Source of the DNA: Nitrosophilus kaiyonis
GTDB taxonomy: Bacteria > Campylobacterota > Campylobacteria > Campylobacterales > Nitratiruptoraceae
Assembly (NCBI RefSeq): GCF_027943725.1
Contig: NZ_AP025696.1
Coordinates: 659,501 to 723,500 of the forward strand
DNA: 64,000 nucleotides
Reading direction: 5' to 3'
The notes beneath the pieces were generated by a model. That model ran no database searches and was not told the origin of the DNA. It saw only the letters and a program-made list of their open reading frames with translations. Positions within the stretch are counted from its first letter, which is position 1. Each line of letters opens with the position of its first letter. Shown in pieces: positions 26,313-35,149 of the stretch. The translations under genes were made by a program, and so were the position numbers.

Positions 26313-28121
26313 CTACATTACAAATACAGTAGGTACAATTGTTGGATATTTTTTATATTTTCTAAATATATGTTTTCTAATAGCTTGCCTTAATTCATTT
26401 TCCAATCTTTTTGGTGCATTGACCAATTCTGATTTCATATTGTCTAAAAAGTGAGTAATAACATCTTCAATCTCTTGTGCAAACTGTTTATCATATTTAT
26501 CTGCAACTAAACCAAAGCTTGATACTTTAGGTTTATCTATCAGTTTTTTATCAGCAGCAGAAATTTGTGCTACAACCATTACTATACCTTCAGTTGCCAT
26601 TTTTTGTCTATCGATTACTACATCGCTTTCTATCTCTTCATTTAATTGATTATCGATATATGCTTTTCCTGTCCTTACAGTTTTTACTTTTTTGATATAT
26701 TTTGGAGTTAACTCTATCTGGTCCCCATCGCTCATAAGATAGATATTTTTTTCAGGAATTCCACATTTTATAGCTGTCTCTTTATGCTTCATTAAATGAT
26801 TGTATTCACCATGAACAGGTAGGAAAAATTTTGGTTTTGTAAGCCTTAACATCAATTTTTGCTCCTCTTGAGCGGCATGTCCTGATACATGGATTTCGCT
26901 AAAATCTTGATATGCTACAGTTGCTCCACATTTTTGTAGTAAATTTATAACACTTGACACACTTCTTTCATTTCCAGGGATTGCTTTTGCTGAAATGATG
27001 ATTGTATCTGATGGTTTTATTTTTACATGTCTATGTTCATTTGAAGCCATTCTATATAAAGCGCTCATTGTTTCGCCTTGGCTTCCTGTTGTTACGATTA
27101 AAATCTCATTATCACTATATCTATTTAATTCATGAGCCTCAATAAAAATTGATTGAGGAAGTTTTATATATCCAAGCTGCATTGCCGTTTCAAGGTTTCT
27201 CTCCATCGAACGGCCAATAACACATACTTTTCTATTATATTTAAGGCCATGATCAATTGCTTGGTAAACTCTATGAATATTTGATGAAAATGTGCTCATT
27301 ATGACTCTACCTTTTGCTTTTGAAAAAAGAAGATCAAATGTTGGTCCAACACTTGCCTCTGATTTAGTAATTCCAGGATTGTGAGAGTTTGTAGAGTCAC
27401 TTAAAAGAGCCAAAACACCTTTTTCTCCATAATAGGCTATTCTATTAAGATCAGCTGGATATCCATCAATTGGAGTATGATCAATTTTAAAATCACCAGT
27501 GTGAAAAATTGTACCAGCATCACATGTAATTGCTAATGAAGAAGCATCTATAATAGAGTGGGTCATATGTATCCACTCAACTTCAAAATCGCCAATTTTT
27601 ATAGGTTTTCTTTTCTCTACAAATCTAAAATAGCTTTTGTAACTTCTTAGATTGTGTTCATCAAATTTATTTCCTATCATTCCAAGAGGCAAAGGAGTTC
27701 CATATATAGGAAATTGCATCTCTTTAAAAAGATAAGGAACTGCACCAATGTGGTCTTCGTGAGCATGTGTGATTAAAATTCCATCAATTTTGTCTTTTAT
27801 CTGCCTCAAATATGTAAAGTCTGGAACTAAAATATCTACTCCATGCATATCTTCAGTTGGAAAGCTCATGCCCACATCTATTACTATTGCACTATTTTGT
27901 GTCTCTATAACTGTTATATTTCCACCAATCTCTCCAAGACCGCCAAGAGGAGTTATTTTGACTTTTGCTTTTGATTGAAGATTTATTCTTGCATCTGGAT
28001 TTAGTCTTTGTTTTTGAATTTTTTCATTTGCTTCAATAGCTTTTTTTATATCTCTATACCAACCAAGTGGTTTTTTTGATTTTTGATAAGATTTAGAGTT
28101 TTGTGGTCTCTTTTCTTCCAT
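26313..28121 (-). CDS. rnj: ribonuclease J
   Basis: This 602-aa metallo-beta-lactamase/beta-CASP RNase performs mRNA decay and rRNA processing and is the main RNase J of Campylobacterota. The zinc-binding ILITHAHEDHIGAVP, GTIFHTGDFKIDHTP and HVSGHAAQEEQK boxes are intact. The N-terminal about 45 residues are basic and low complexity (KSYQKSKKPLGW), as in H. pylori RNase J. It overlaps rsmA by 29 nt. Confidence 0.96.
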   Translation of the reverse strand: MEEKRPQNSKSYQKSKKPLGWYRDIKKAIEANEKIQKQRLNPDARINLQSKAKVKITPLGGLGEIGGNITVIETQNSAIVIDVGMSFPTEDMHGVDILVPDFTYLRQIKDKIDGILITHAHEDHIGAVPYLFKEMQFPIYGTPLPLGMIGNKFDEHNLRSYKSYFRFVEKRKPIKIGDFEVEWIHMTHSIIDASSLAITCDAGTIFHTGDFKIDHTPIDGYPADLNRIAYYGEKGVLALLSDSTNSHNPGITKSEASVGPTFDLLFSKAKGRVIMSTFSSNIHRVYQAIDHGLKYNRKVCVIGRSMERNLETAMQLGYIKLPQSIFIEAHELNRYSDNEILIVTTGSQGETMSALYRMASNEHRHVKIKPSDTIIISAKAIPGNERSVSSVINLLQKCGATVAYQDFSEIHVSGHAAQEEQKLMLRLTKPKFFLPVHGEYNHLMKHKETAIKCGIPEKNIYLMSDGDQIELTPKYIKKVKTVRTGKAYIDNQLNEEIESDVVIDRQKMATEGIVMVVAQISAADKKLIDKPKVSSFGLVADKYDKQFAQEIEDVITHFLDNMKSELVNAPKRLENELRQAIRKHIFRKYKKYPTIVPTVFVM

Positions 28122-28911
28122 CTACCTTCCTTTTTTCTAAAATTTCATATAACTGATGATAGATGGATGTGGTAGCTTGATGAGGTCTAATATTTGGAAG
28201 AATGTTTAGTTGTTCAAAAACTTTTTTTAAATTATCTTTAGAATATTTACTGCTTAGATTTTTCAATAAAGTTTTTCTTGGTGCACTAAAAGCAATTTTT
28301 AAAAAATTTTCAAAATTTTTGTCATCTAAACTCTTTTTTTTATTAATTAAAAGTATAGATGACATGACTTTTGGTGCAGGCTCAAATGCTTCAGGCTTAA
28401 TATCAAAAAGCTTTTTTACAACTCCTGCTGTTTGAGCCAAAACAGAAAGTGATGAAAAATCCTTTTCTTTGCTTTCTGCACTAAATTTTTGAGCAACCTC
28501 CTTTTGAAGCATTACCAATATATTTTTGCAATTTTTATCTCTTAAAGCATTTAATACTATATTGGTAGCTACATAATAAGGCAGGTTAGCTATCAAATCA
28601 TATGGTCTATCTACTAAACTATTCTTCCAATGATCTTGTACATCCCCACATTTTAGAATAAGCTTTTTTTCTTTTATCGCTTTTTCAAAATCTTTTTTTA
28701 GGATGTTACAAAGATCTTTATCTATCTCAAAAGCTATCACATCCTTCTTTGTGATAAGCCTTTTTGTCAAATCACCTAATCCAGGCCCAATCTCTACTAT
28801 AACATTGTCATTTTTGGGCATCGATTGGATGATTTTTTCTAAGATAGTTTCATCTTTTAAAAAATTTTGTCCAAATCTCTTTTTTGCTTGAATTTTCAAT
28901 TGACCTTCCAT
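28093..28911 (-). CDS. rsmA: 16S rRNA dimethyladenosine transferase
   Basis: This 272-aa KsgA/RsmA dimethylates two adenosines near the 16S 3-prime end. The N-terminal KKRFGQNFLKDETILEKI, the SAM motif VIVEIGPGLGDLTKRLI and the catalytic NLPYYVATNIVLNAL are standard. Its 3-prime end extends into rnj, as is common in this phylum. Confidence 0.97.
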   Translation of the reverse strand: MEGQLKIQAKKRFGQNFLKDETILEKIIQSMPKNDNVIVEIGPGLGDLTKRLITKKDVIAFEIDKDLCNILKKDFEKAIKEKKLILKCGDVQDHWKNSLVDRPYDLIANLPYYVATNIVLNALRDKNCKNILVMLQKEVAQKFSAESKEKDFSSLSVLAQTAGVVKKLFDIKPEAFEPAPKVMSSILLINKKKSLDDKNFENFLKIAFSAPRKTLLKNLSSKYSKDNLKKVFEQLNILPNIRPHQATTSIYHQLYEILEKRKVDGRKETTKL

Positions 28912-28983
28912 ATTACTAAATATATTCTTAGATATATATTATTTTTGTCGCAATATTATCATTTTTTAGAAAAATGTCAAATT

Positions 28984-29622
28984 TTATTTACAATAATTTC
29001 TAATTGGACAAATTTCACATTTTGGCTTTTGTGGTTTGCATATTGTTTGTCCAAAAGATACTAAAACTTTATTAAGACCAATTTTTTCACTGTCTTCAAA
29101 AATATCTTCTATTAGTTTATCTGTTTCTTGAGGTGTTTTAGTCTCTACAATTTTCCAAAGGTTTAATAGTCTATGAACATGTGTATCAACAGCAATATAT
29201 GGCTTATTATATGCATTTTCCAATACAATTTTTGCAGTTTTTGGACCAACGCCTTTAATAGATGTTAACTCTTTTAAACTATCTGGCACTTTTGAATTAT
29301 ATTTTTCAATCAATATTTTTGTAACATCTAAAATAGATTTTGCTTTTTGATTATAAAATCCAACTGGATATATAAGTTTTGCTATTTTTTCTTTTGATAA
29401 CTTTATCATATCTTTTGGATTATCTGCTACTTTAAATAGTCTATTTGCTGCTTTAACTGTTACTTCATCTTTTGTTCTAAAACTTAGTAGAGTAGAAATT
29501 AAAATAGTATATGGTGTTCTTTTATATTCATATCCTTTAGATAATCTTTTTGCAGGTGCATCCCAATTCTTATACTCATTTTTTAATATCTTAATAACTT
29601 TTTTAAGCTCTTTTTTATCCAT
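28984..29622 (-). CDS. nth: endonuclease III
   Basis: This 212-aa DNA glycosylase/AP lyase removes oxidised pyrimidines. The helix-hairpin-helix with the catalytic Lys is LTSIKGVGPKTAKIVLENA, the catalytic Asp is in IAVDTHVHRLLNL, and the 4Fe-4S ligands are in TICKPQKPKCEICPIRNYCK. It is divergent from hisF. Confidence 0.97.
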   Translation of the reverse strand: MDKKELKKVIKILKNEYKNWDAPAKRLSKGYEYKRTPYTILISTLLSFRTKDEVTVKAANRLFKVADNPKDMIKLSKEKIAKLIYPVGFYNQKAKSILDVTKILIEKYNSKVPDSLKELTSIKGVGPKTAKIVLENAYNKPYIAVDTHVHRLLNLWKIVETKTPQETDKLIEDIFEDSEKIGLNKVLVSFGQTICKPQKPKCEICPIRNYCK

Positions 29623-29660
29623 TATTTTTTCCTATTTATTAAATTTCACTTAAAAGATAG

Positions 29661-29690
29661 TATAATTATAAAAAAATTTAAGAGGATTTT
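29661..29690 (+). promoter_or_regulatory. hisF promoter and RBS
   Basis: TATAAT (29661-29666) follows AAAAGATAG, and AGAGGA gives the RBS before ATG 29691. The spacing is short (24 nt from box to start), so the leader would be about 17 nt. Confidence 0.55.
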
Positions 29691-30455
29691 ATGAAAGATT
29701 TTTTTGCAAAAAGAATAATACCATGTTTAGATGTAAAAGATGGAAGAGTTGTAAAAGGTGTTAATTTTGTAGGGTTAAAAGATGCTGGTGATCCAGTGGA
29801 AGTTGCAAAAAGATATAATGAAGAGGGGGCAGACGAGATAACATTTTTGGATATTACTGCCACTCATGAAAACAGAGAAACTATAGTTCATATAGTTGAA
29901 GAGGTTGCAAAAGAGGTTTTTATACCATTGACTGTGGGAGGAGGTATAAGAGATTTAGAAGATATATATAAACTTTTAAATGTGGGTTGTGATAAAGTTA
30001 GTATCAATTCAGCTGCTGTAAAAAGACCAGAATTTATAAATGAAGGTGCAAAAAGATTTGGCAGTCAATGTATTGTAGTTGCAATTGATGCAAAAAGAGT
30101 AGGTGATAGTTGGAATGTATTTATTGCTGGAGGGAGAATAGACACAGGTAAAGATGCTATTTTATGGGCAAAAGAGGTTTATGATAGAGGAGCAGGTGAA
30201 ATACTTTTAACCTCTATGGATAAGGATGGTACTAAAAGCGGATATGATTTAGAACTTACAAGAAAAATAAGTGAGGCTGTTGATATTCCGGTAATTGCAA
30301 GTGGTGGTGCAGGAACGATGGAACATATAAAAGATGTTTTTACAATAGGAGAAGCAGATGCCGCTCTTGCTGCAAGTATATTCCACTATAGAGAAATTGA
30401 TATAATGGAGTTAAAGCACTATCTTCAAAAAAATGGAATTCCGGTAAGATTATGA
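29691..30455 (+). CDS. hisF: imidazole glycerol phosphate synthase, cyclase subunit
   Basis: This 254-aa TIM-barrel enzyme makes imidazole glycerol phosphate and AICAR with ammonia from HisH. The start [20 protein letters not shown], the catalytic DITATHENR and the second phosphate site [15 protein letters not shown] are present. No other his gene is nearby; instead it is coupled by a 4-nt overlap to a nucleoside phosphorylase-like gene. Confidence 0.97.
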   Translation: MKDFFAKRIIPCLDVKDGRVVKGVNFVGLKDAGDPVEVAKRYNEEGADEITFLDITATHENRETIVHIVEEVAKEVFIPLTVGGGIRDLEDIYKLLNVGCDKVSINSAAVKRPEFINEGAKRFGSQCIVVAIDAKRVGDSWNVFIAGGRIDTGKDAILWAKEVYDRGAGEILLTSMDKDGTKSGYDLELTRKISEAVDIPVIASGGAGTMEHIKDVFTIGEADAALAASIFHYREIDIMELKHYLQKNGIPVRL

Positions 30456-30991
30456 TTATATGTGCAGGAAAAAATGAATATTTTTCAATTGCCCATCCGA
30501 TAGGCGTTGGATTAATTGAAAGTAGTATAAATTTAACAAGACTTGCTTTATTTGATAAACCTGAATTTTTACTCTTTATTGGAACTGCTGGAAGTTATGG
30601 AAAATATAATATATTTGATATTATAGAAAGTAGGGGAGCTAGTCAGATTGAATTATCATTTATAGATAAAAATTCATATACACCAATAGATAATGTAATA
30701 GTAAGTGAAGGATTAAATGTTTCACATGAAACATTAGTTAATTCATCAAATTATATAACAACAAACAGTAAATATAACGATTTTTTTCTAAAAAATGGAA
30801 TTGGTGTTGAAAATATGGAATTTTTTTCTGTTTTATCAGTTGCAAAAGAGTATGAAATACCAGCAGGTGGAATATTTGCTGTTACAAATTATTGTGATAA
30901 AGATGCCCATAAAAATTTTATAAACAATCAAAAAAAAGCTATGAGAATTTTAGAAGAGTATGTGAGAGAAAAGTTTGGCATTAAAGATTAG
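30452..30991 (+). CDS. PNP/UDP phosphorylase superfamily protein
   Basis: This 179-aa protein looks like a short member of the nucleoside phosphorylase/MTA-SAH nucleosidase superfamily. It has the glycine motif [13 protein letters not shown], the base-site-like [21 protein letters not shown] and [11 protein letters not shown] with an Asp near the end. It is shorter than typical PNP (about 230 aa). The substrate cannot be assigned. The ATG overlaps the hisF stop. Confidence 0.75.
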   Translation: MIICAGKNEYFSIAHPIGVGLIESSINLTRLALFDKPEFLLFIGTAGSYGKYNIFDIIESRGASQIELSFIDKNSYTPIDNVIVSEGLNVSHETLVNSSNYITTNSKYNDFFLKNGIGVENMEFFSVLSVAKEYEIPAGGIFAVTNYCDKDAHKNFINNQKKAMRILEEYVREKFGIKD

Positions 30992-31070
30992 TAATTGGTA
31001 TATTGGTTATTAGTTATTGGAAAAATAATGTTTCTAATATACCAATAACCAATAACTAATTACCAATTAC
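30991..31070. repeat. repeat block R9 between the PNP-like gene and rlmN
   Basis: The left arm 30991-31020 is GTAATTGGTATATTGGTTAT then TAGTTATTGG. The right arm has TAATATACCAATAACCAAT and AACTAATTACCAATTAC. They are almost fully complementary with a 14-nt loop. It is the cleanest hairpin of the family and starts at the upstream stop codon. Confidence 0.8.
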
Positions 31071-31086
31071 AACAAAAAGGATTTCC

Positions 31087-32151
31087 TTGAAAAAAAATAT
31101 TCTTGATTTTACAAAAGAAGAGTTAGAAAAAGAGATTACACCGAAATTTAGAGTAAAACAGATATTTAATTGGATTTATCAAAAATATATTTTTGATTTT
31201 GAGAAGATGAGTAATCTTCCAAAAAATTTAAGAGAGGATTTAAAAAATAGTTTTTCAATCGATATTCCAAAAATAGTAAATAAAGAGACAAGTAAAGATG
31301 GAAGTATAAAATATCTTTTTTCATTAAAAGATCTACATACAGTAGAGGCAGTGCTTTTGCCTATGAAAAAAGAAGAGTATGATGAAAATGGAAAACTTCT
31401 TCAACATGCAAGATATACTATATGTGTTTCATCACAAGTAGGTTGTAAAGTTGGCTGTTCATTTTGTCTAACTGCAAAAGGTGGTTTTTCAAGAGATTTG
31501 ACTCCTGGTGAAATTGTTGGACAAGTTTTAGCTATTAAAGTAGACAAAAATATTGAAGCAAATAGAAGAGTAAATATTGTATATATGGGAATGGGTGAGC
31601 CACTTGATAATTTAGACAATGTGTCTAAAGCTATTAGAATATTTTCAGATGAAAATGGACTAAGTATTGGACCAAGACGTCAAACTATTTCAACTAGTGG
31701 TCTTGCACCAAAAATAAAAAAATTAGGAGATATGAATCTTGGTGTACTTCTTGCAATATCTTTACATGCTGTAGATGATAAGCTTAGAGAAGAGCTTATG
31801 CCAATAAATAAGGCATATAATATTGAGACAGTAATTAAAGCTGTTAAAGAGTTTCCTATTGACCAAAGAAAAAGAGTAATGTTTGAATATTTAATCATAA
31901 AAGATTTAAATGATGATATAAAATCTGCAAAAAAACTTGTTAAACTTTTGAATGGTATAAAGTCAAAAGTAAATTTAATACTTTTTAATCCATATCCAGG
32001 ATCTCCATATAAAAGACCTGAAATTGAAAAAGTTAAAAATTTTCAAAAATATCTATTAGATCATGGAGTTTTATGTACAATAAGAGAGTCTAAAGGTTTG
32101 GATATTAGTGCTGCATGTGGACAATTAAAAGAGAAAAATTTACAATCTTAA
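31087..32151 (+). CDS. rlmN: dual-specificity 23S rRNA/tRNA adenine-C2 methyltransferase
   Basis: This 354-aa radical-SAM methyltransferase methylates C2 of A2503 in 23S rRNA and A37 in tRNAs. The cluster motif is [17 protein letters not shown], the family motif is [13 protein letters not shown], and the catalytic cysteine is in [11 protein letters not shown]. The start is TTG at 31087 with AAAGGA upstream. Confidence 0.96.
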   Translation: MKKNILDFTKEELEKEITPKFRVKQIFNWIYQKYIFDFEKMSNLPKNLREDLKNSFSIDIPKIVNKETSKDGSIKYLFSLKDLHTVEAVLLPMKKEEYDENGKLLQHARYTICVSSQVGCKVGCSFCLTAKGGFSRDLTPGEIVGQVLAIKVDKNIEANRRVNIVYMGMGEPLDNLDNVSKAIRIFSDENGLSIGPRRQTISTSGLAPKIKKLGDMNLGVLLAISLHAVDDKLREELMPINKAYNIETVIKAVKEFPIDQRKRVMFEYLIIKDLNDDIKSAKKLVKLLNGIKSKVNLILFNPYPGSPYKRPEIEKVKNFQKYLLDHGVLCTIRESKGLDISAACGQLKEKNLQS

Positions 32152-32163
32152 AAAGGTTGAGAT

Positions 32164-32283
32164 ATGGAAATTCCTTTTAAAAATTATGAGTTAATAATGG
32201 CACTTGTTTTAATAATTTCTATCATTTTTATGGTTGTAGCATTTGTAAAGATTACTTTAGAGGGCGAGGATGAAAAAGAATGA
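32164..32283 (+). CDS. 39-aa single-pass membrane protein
   Basis: The ATG at 32164 lies 13 nt after rlmN, with AAAAAGG before it. The peptide has one strong hydrophobic helix (LIMALVLIISIIFMVVAFV, about residues 10-28) and an acidic tail GEDEKE. No family was recognised. The next small gene starts inside its stop codon, so the two are probably co-translated. Coding is inferred from the RBS, coupling and the clean membrane profile. Confidence 0.6.
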   Translation: MEIPFKNYELIMALVLIISIIFMVVAFVKITLEGEDEKE

Positions 32284-32381
32284 CACCATTAGATTATTCA
32301 ATGTTAATAATTATAACTGCTACAGTATTAGCAGGAGTTATTGGATTTATTGTAGTGACTTTTAAGAAAAGAAGTAAATAA
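32280..32381 (+). CDS. 33-aa single-pass membrane protein
   Basis: The ATG (32280) overlaps the stop of the 39-aa gene in an ATGA arrangement; GGCGAGG upstream could be the RBS. The peptide has a hydrophobic helix (MLIIITATVLAGVIGFIVVTF) and a basic tail KKRSK, the reverse of its neighbour's acidic tail. A pair with oppositely charged tails suggests a small membrane complex, but function is unknown. Confidence 0.55.
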   Translation: MTPLDYSMLIIITATVLAGVIGFIVVTFKKRSK

Positions 32382-32763
32382 AGTATAGTGTGTTAAATTA
32401 GTTGAGTACGATGATTATGGTGAGTAAGAAAGTAAGAAAGTGGAAGAGGGGCATAGTGGGATAGGAAGTAAGGGGATAAGGTGGTAAGTGAGCGAGGGTA
32501 AAGCGAAGTTTTAAGACAACAACTGCTTGTTGTCTATGCCCAAGCGAAAGCCTTGAGTATATGTGAGTCCGAAAAACAAGGTTTTTCGTGACGAACATTT
32601 GAGAGGCGGATTTACCTTGAAGCAAACGAAGTTGAGTAAAGCGAAACAAGTTTGCGGTTAGATTTGAGTGAATGAGGGGATAAGGGGTGAAGCGGGATAG
32701 GTTGAAGGTTGAAGTTTGAAGGGAATAAGGGGGGTGAAACGGCCAATTTCCAATGTCCAATGT
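32382..32763. repeat. repeat block R10 holding structured element B (382-nt gap)
   Basis: No gene was seen. The left part is AAATTAGTTGAGTACGATG and GAGTAAGAAAGTAAG units, followed by element B (32488-32665). Then come AGGTTGAAGGTTGAAG units, CGGCCAATTTCCAATG and runs of TAATGTC/TAATGAC units. The final units encode the last residues and the stop codon of the convergent RluA-family gene. Confidence 0.75.
32488..32665 (+). ncRNA. structured element B (homologue of element A)
   Basis: It is homologous to 21358-21534, with 178 versus 177 nt. The 3-prime 49 nt (32612-32660) match element A with one substitution. AGACAAC-AACTGCTT-GTTGTCT (32514-32535) is a perfect stem at the place of A's 21384-21405 stem. 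CGAAAAAC-AAG-GTTTTTCG (32570-32588) replaces CGAAATTC-AAG-GAATTTCG with both strands changed. The long stem is weaker here (GCCTT...GAGGC with internal loops). Expression and orientation are unknown. Confidence 0.6.
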
Positions 32764-33684
32764 CTAATGACTAATGTCTAATGTCAATACTCTTTCTACC
32801 TCTTTTAAAAAATCATATTTAGAATATATTTTGTAATTTATATCTTTATAATCAAAATCTAAATAGTTTGCATGAAGCATAAGTCTATCTGCACCAGTAT
32901 GTAAGATTCTTTCTCCTCTTTCTAATTCTTTATCTAAATATTTTATAGCAATTTCAGTATTTACCCCATAAATAGGGTCTCCAACTATTGGGTGTTTCAC
33001 GTGAAACAGATGCGCTCTTATTTGATGTTGTCTTCCTGTTAGTGGAGTGGCCTCGATTAAAGTTACATCATTTTTAGGAAAATATTTTATTGGCTTTATA
33101 AAAGTTTTTGCATTTTTTCCAGATTTATCAATTATAACTTTTAATCTTATATTTGAAAAGTCTCTATTTTTTTTAATTGGCTCATCAATTATTATCTCTT
33201 TATCTATTTTTCCTTTTACTAATGCTAGATATTTTTTTTCTATTTTTTTATACTCAAACAGACTCTTTAACTCTTTTTCACTCTCTTTGGTTTTACTTAC
33301 CAACAAAAGTCCACTAGTCTCTTTATCAATTCTGTGAGTAATATTTGCTTCTTCACCAAACAGTGCTCTCACTTCATCTAACATAGAATATTTTGTTAAT
33401 CTATTTCTTGGATGAACAATTACACCACTGGGCTTATCAAATATGGCAAAATTATCAGTTTGAAAAATTGGTCTTAAATTTTTTGGATTTGGTTTAAATA
33501 TTATAACTTCAAATTTTCCTTTTATAGATGCGCTTTTGTCCTTTATGGGTTTGTTATTTTGAAAAACTCTATTTGTATCTATCAATTTTTGTGCTTGAGA
33601 CTGTGATATTGAAAGTTCTTTCATTAGTAATAAAAAAAGTTTCTTTTTTTCTTTTGAAAAGAGCTCTTTTTTTATAAAGCCCAA
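32764..33684 (-). CDS. RluA/RluD-family pseudouridine synthase
   Basis: This 306-aa enzyme has an N-terminal S4-like region, then the catalytic motif ANITHRIDKETSGLLLVSKT (Asp in HRIDKET) and ATPLTGRQHQIRAHLFH. The start is TTG 33684 with AGGAG eight bases upstream. The target cannot be set between RluC and RluD types. The last residues (TLDISH-stop) are encoded by repeat units of block R10, so the C-terminus has been rewritten by the repeat. Confidence 0.92.
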   Translation of the reverse strand: MGFIKKELFSKEKKKLFLLLMKELSISQSQAQKLIDTNRVFQNNKPIKDKSASIKGKFEVIIFKPNPKNLRPIFQTDNFAIFDKPSGVIVHPRNRLTKYSMLDEVRALFGEEANITHRIDKETSGLLLVSKTKESEKELKSLFEYKKIEKKYLALVKGKIDKEIIIDEPIKKNRDFSNIRLKVIIDKSGKNAKTFIKPIKYFPKNDVTLIEATPLTGRQHQIRAHLFHVKHPIVGDPIYGVNTEIAIKYLDKELERGERILHTGADRLMLHANYLDFDYKDINYKIYSKYDFLKEVERVLTLDISH

Positions 33685-33812
33685 ACATACTCCTTTATAA
33701 GAAAAAGTTATATAAAATTTATTTTTTTAATAGAGAAGGTTTTAAGAATGAATGTGATAATATATCAAAATCTTACATAACAAGCAATCTATAAAAAATC
33801 AAAAGGGTAGAG

Positions 33813-35141
33813 ATGGTTGAAAGATATTCACGTAAAGAGATGGCTGATAAATGGACTATGCAGGCAAAATATCAAGCTTGGCTAGATGTTGAGTTAGCTG
33901 CAGTAAAAGCATGGAATAGACTAGGGCTTATTCCAAAAGAGGATATGGAAAAGATTTTAAAAAATGCAAAATTTGATATAAAAAGAATTGAAGAGATTGA
34001 AAAAGAGACAAAACATGATGTGATAGCTTTTCTAACAAGTGTTGCTGAGAGTTTAGGAGATGAATCAAGATGGGTTCATTATGCAATGACAAGCTCAGAT
34101 ACAATTGATACAGCTGTTGCTCTTCAAATGAGAGATAGCCTAAAGCTTATCATAGAAGATGTAAAAATGGTGATGGAATCAATCAAAAAAAGAGCATTTG
34201 AACATAAAATGACTTTGATGGTGGGAAGAAGTCATGGGATTCATGGAGAGCCTATTACTTTTGGTTTAGTACTTGCAATCTGGTACGAAGAGTTTAAAAG
34301 ACATTTAAAAAATCTAGAAGAGACAATGGATGTTATAAGTGTTGGAAAATTAAGCGGGGCAATGGGAAATTTTGCACATGCTCCGATGGAGCTTGAAGAG
34401 TATGTTTGTGAAGAGCTAGGATTAAAGCCTGCTCCAGTTTCAAATCAAGTTGTACAAAGAGATAGATATGCAAGACTTTTTACAACTTTTGCTTTAATTG
34501 CTTCTACAATTGAAAAAATTGCTGTAAATATTAGACATTTTCAAAGAACAGAAGTTTATGAGGCAGAAGAGTATTTTAGCAAAGGCCAAAAAGGAAGCTC
34601 AGCCATGCCTCATAAAAGAAATCCAGTATTAAGTGAAAATTTAACTGGCCTTGCAAGAGAGATTAGAAGCATGGTTATGCCTGCTCTTGAAAATGTAGCA
34701 CTTTGGCATGAAAGAGATATAAGCCACTCAAGTGTTGAGAGATTTATTTTACCAGATGGTTTTATAACTCTTGATTTTGCACTGCATAGGCTAAATAATG
34801 TAATAGCAAATTTGCTTGTTTATCCAAAAAATATGATGAAAAATCTAAATCTAACAGGAGGGCTTGTATTTAGCCAAAGAGTTTTATTGGAACTTCCTAA
34901 AAAAGGTGTAAGCAGAGAAGATGCATATAAAATTGTTCAAAGAAATGCTATGAAAGTTTGGGAAGAGATTCAAGAGGGTCATCCTCCATTAAATGAAAAA
35001 GGTGAAAGTCTATTTTTACAATATCTTTTAGAGGATAAAGAGTTAAGAGAAAAGATGAGTGAAGAAGAAATTAGAGAATGTTTTGATTATAACTACTATA
35101 CAAAAAATGTTGACAAAATATTTGATAGGGTTTTTAAATAG
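33813..35141 (+). CDS. purB: adenylosuccinate lyase
   Basis: This 442-aa enzyme cleaves SAICAR and adenylosuccinate in purine synthesis. The superfamily signature GSSAMPHKRNPVLSENL and the catalytic histidine region MVGRSHGIHGEPITFG are present. A GATAAT box lies at 33756-33761, and AAAGGG precedes the ATG. nrdA follows after 8 nt. Confidence 0.97.
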   Translation: MVERYSRKEMADKWTMQAKYQAWLDVELAAVKAWNRLGLIPKEDMEKILKNAKFDIKRIEEIEKETKHDVIAFLTSVAESLGDESRWVHYAMTSSDTIDTAVALQMRDSLKLIIEDVKMVMESIKKRAFEHKMTLMVGRSHGIHGEPITFGLVLAIWYEEFKRHLKNLEETMDVISVGKLSGAMGNFAHAPMELEEYVCEELGLKPAPVSNQVVQRDRYARLFTTFALIASTIEKIAVNIRHFQRTEVYEAEEYFSKGQKGSSAMPHKRNPVLSENLTGLAREIRSMVMPALENVALWHERDISHSSVERFILPDGFITLDFALHRLNNVIANLLVYPKNMMKNLNLTGGLVFSQRVLLELPKKGVSREDAYKIVQRNAMKVWEEIQEGHPPLNEKGESLFLQYLLEDKELREKMSEEEIRECFDYNYYTKNVDKIFDRVFK

Positions 35142-35149
35142 GGGGAAAA

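Noticed and set aside
21358-32665. Elements A and B as integron attC sites
   Set aside because: No integrase or gene cassettes are nearby and the neighbouring genes are housekeeping genes.
32398-32760. 120-aa minus-strand ORF across repeat block R10
   Set aside because: It is made of repeat words and covers structured element B; no RBS or recognisable domain.
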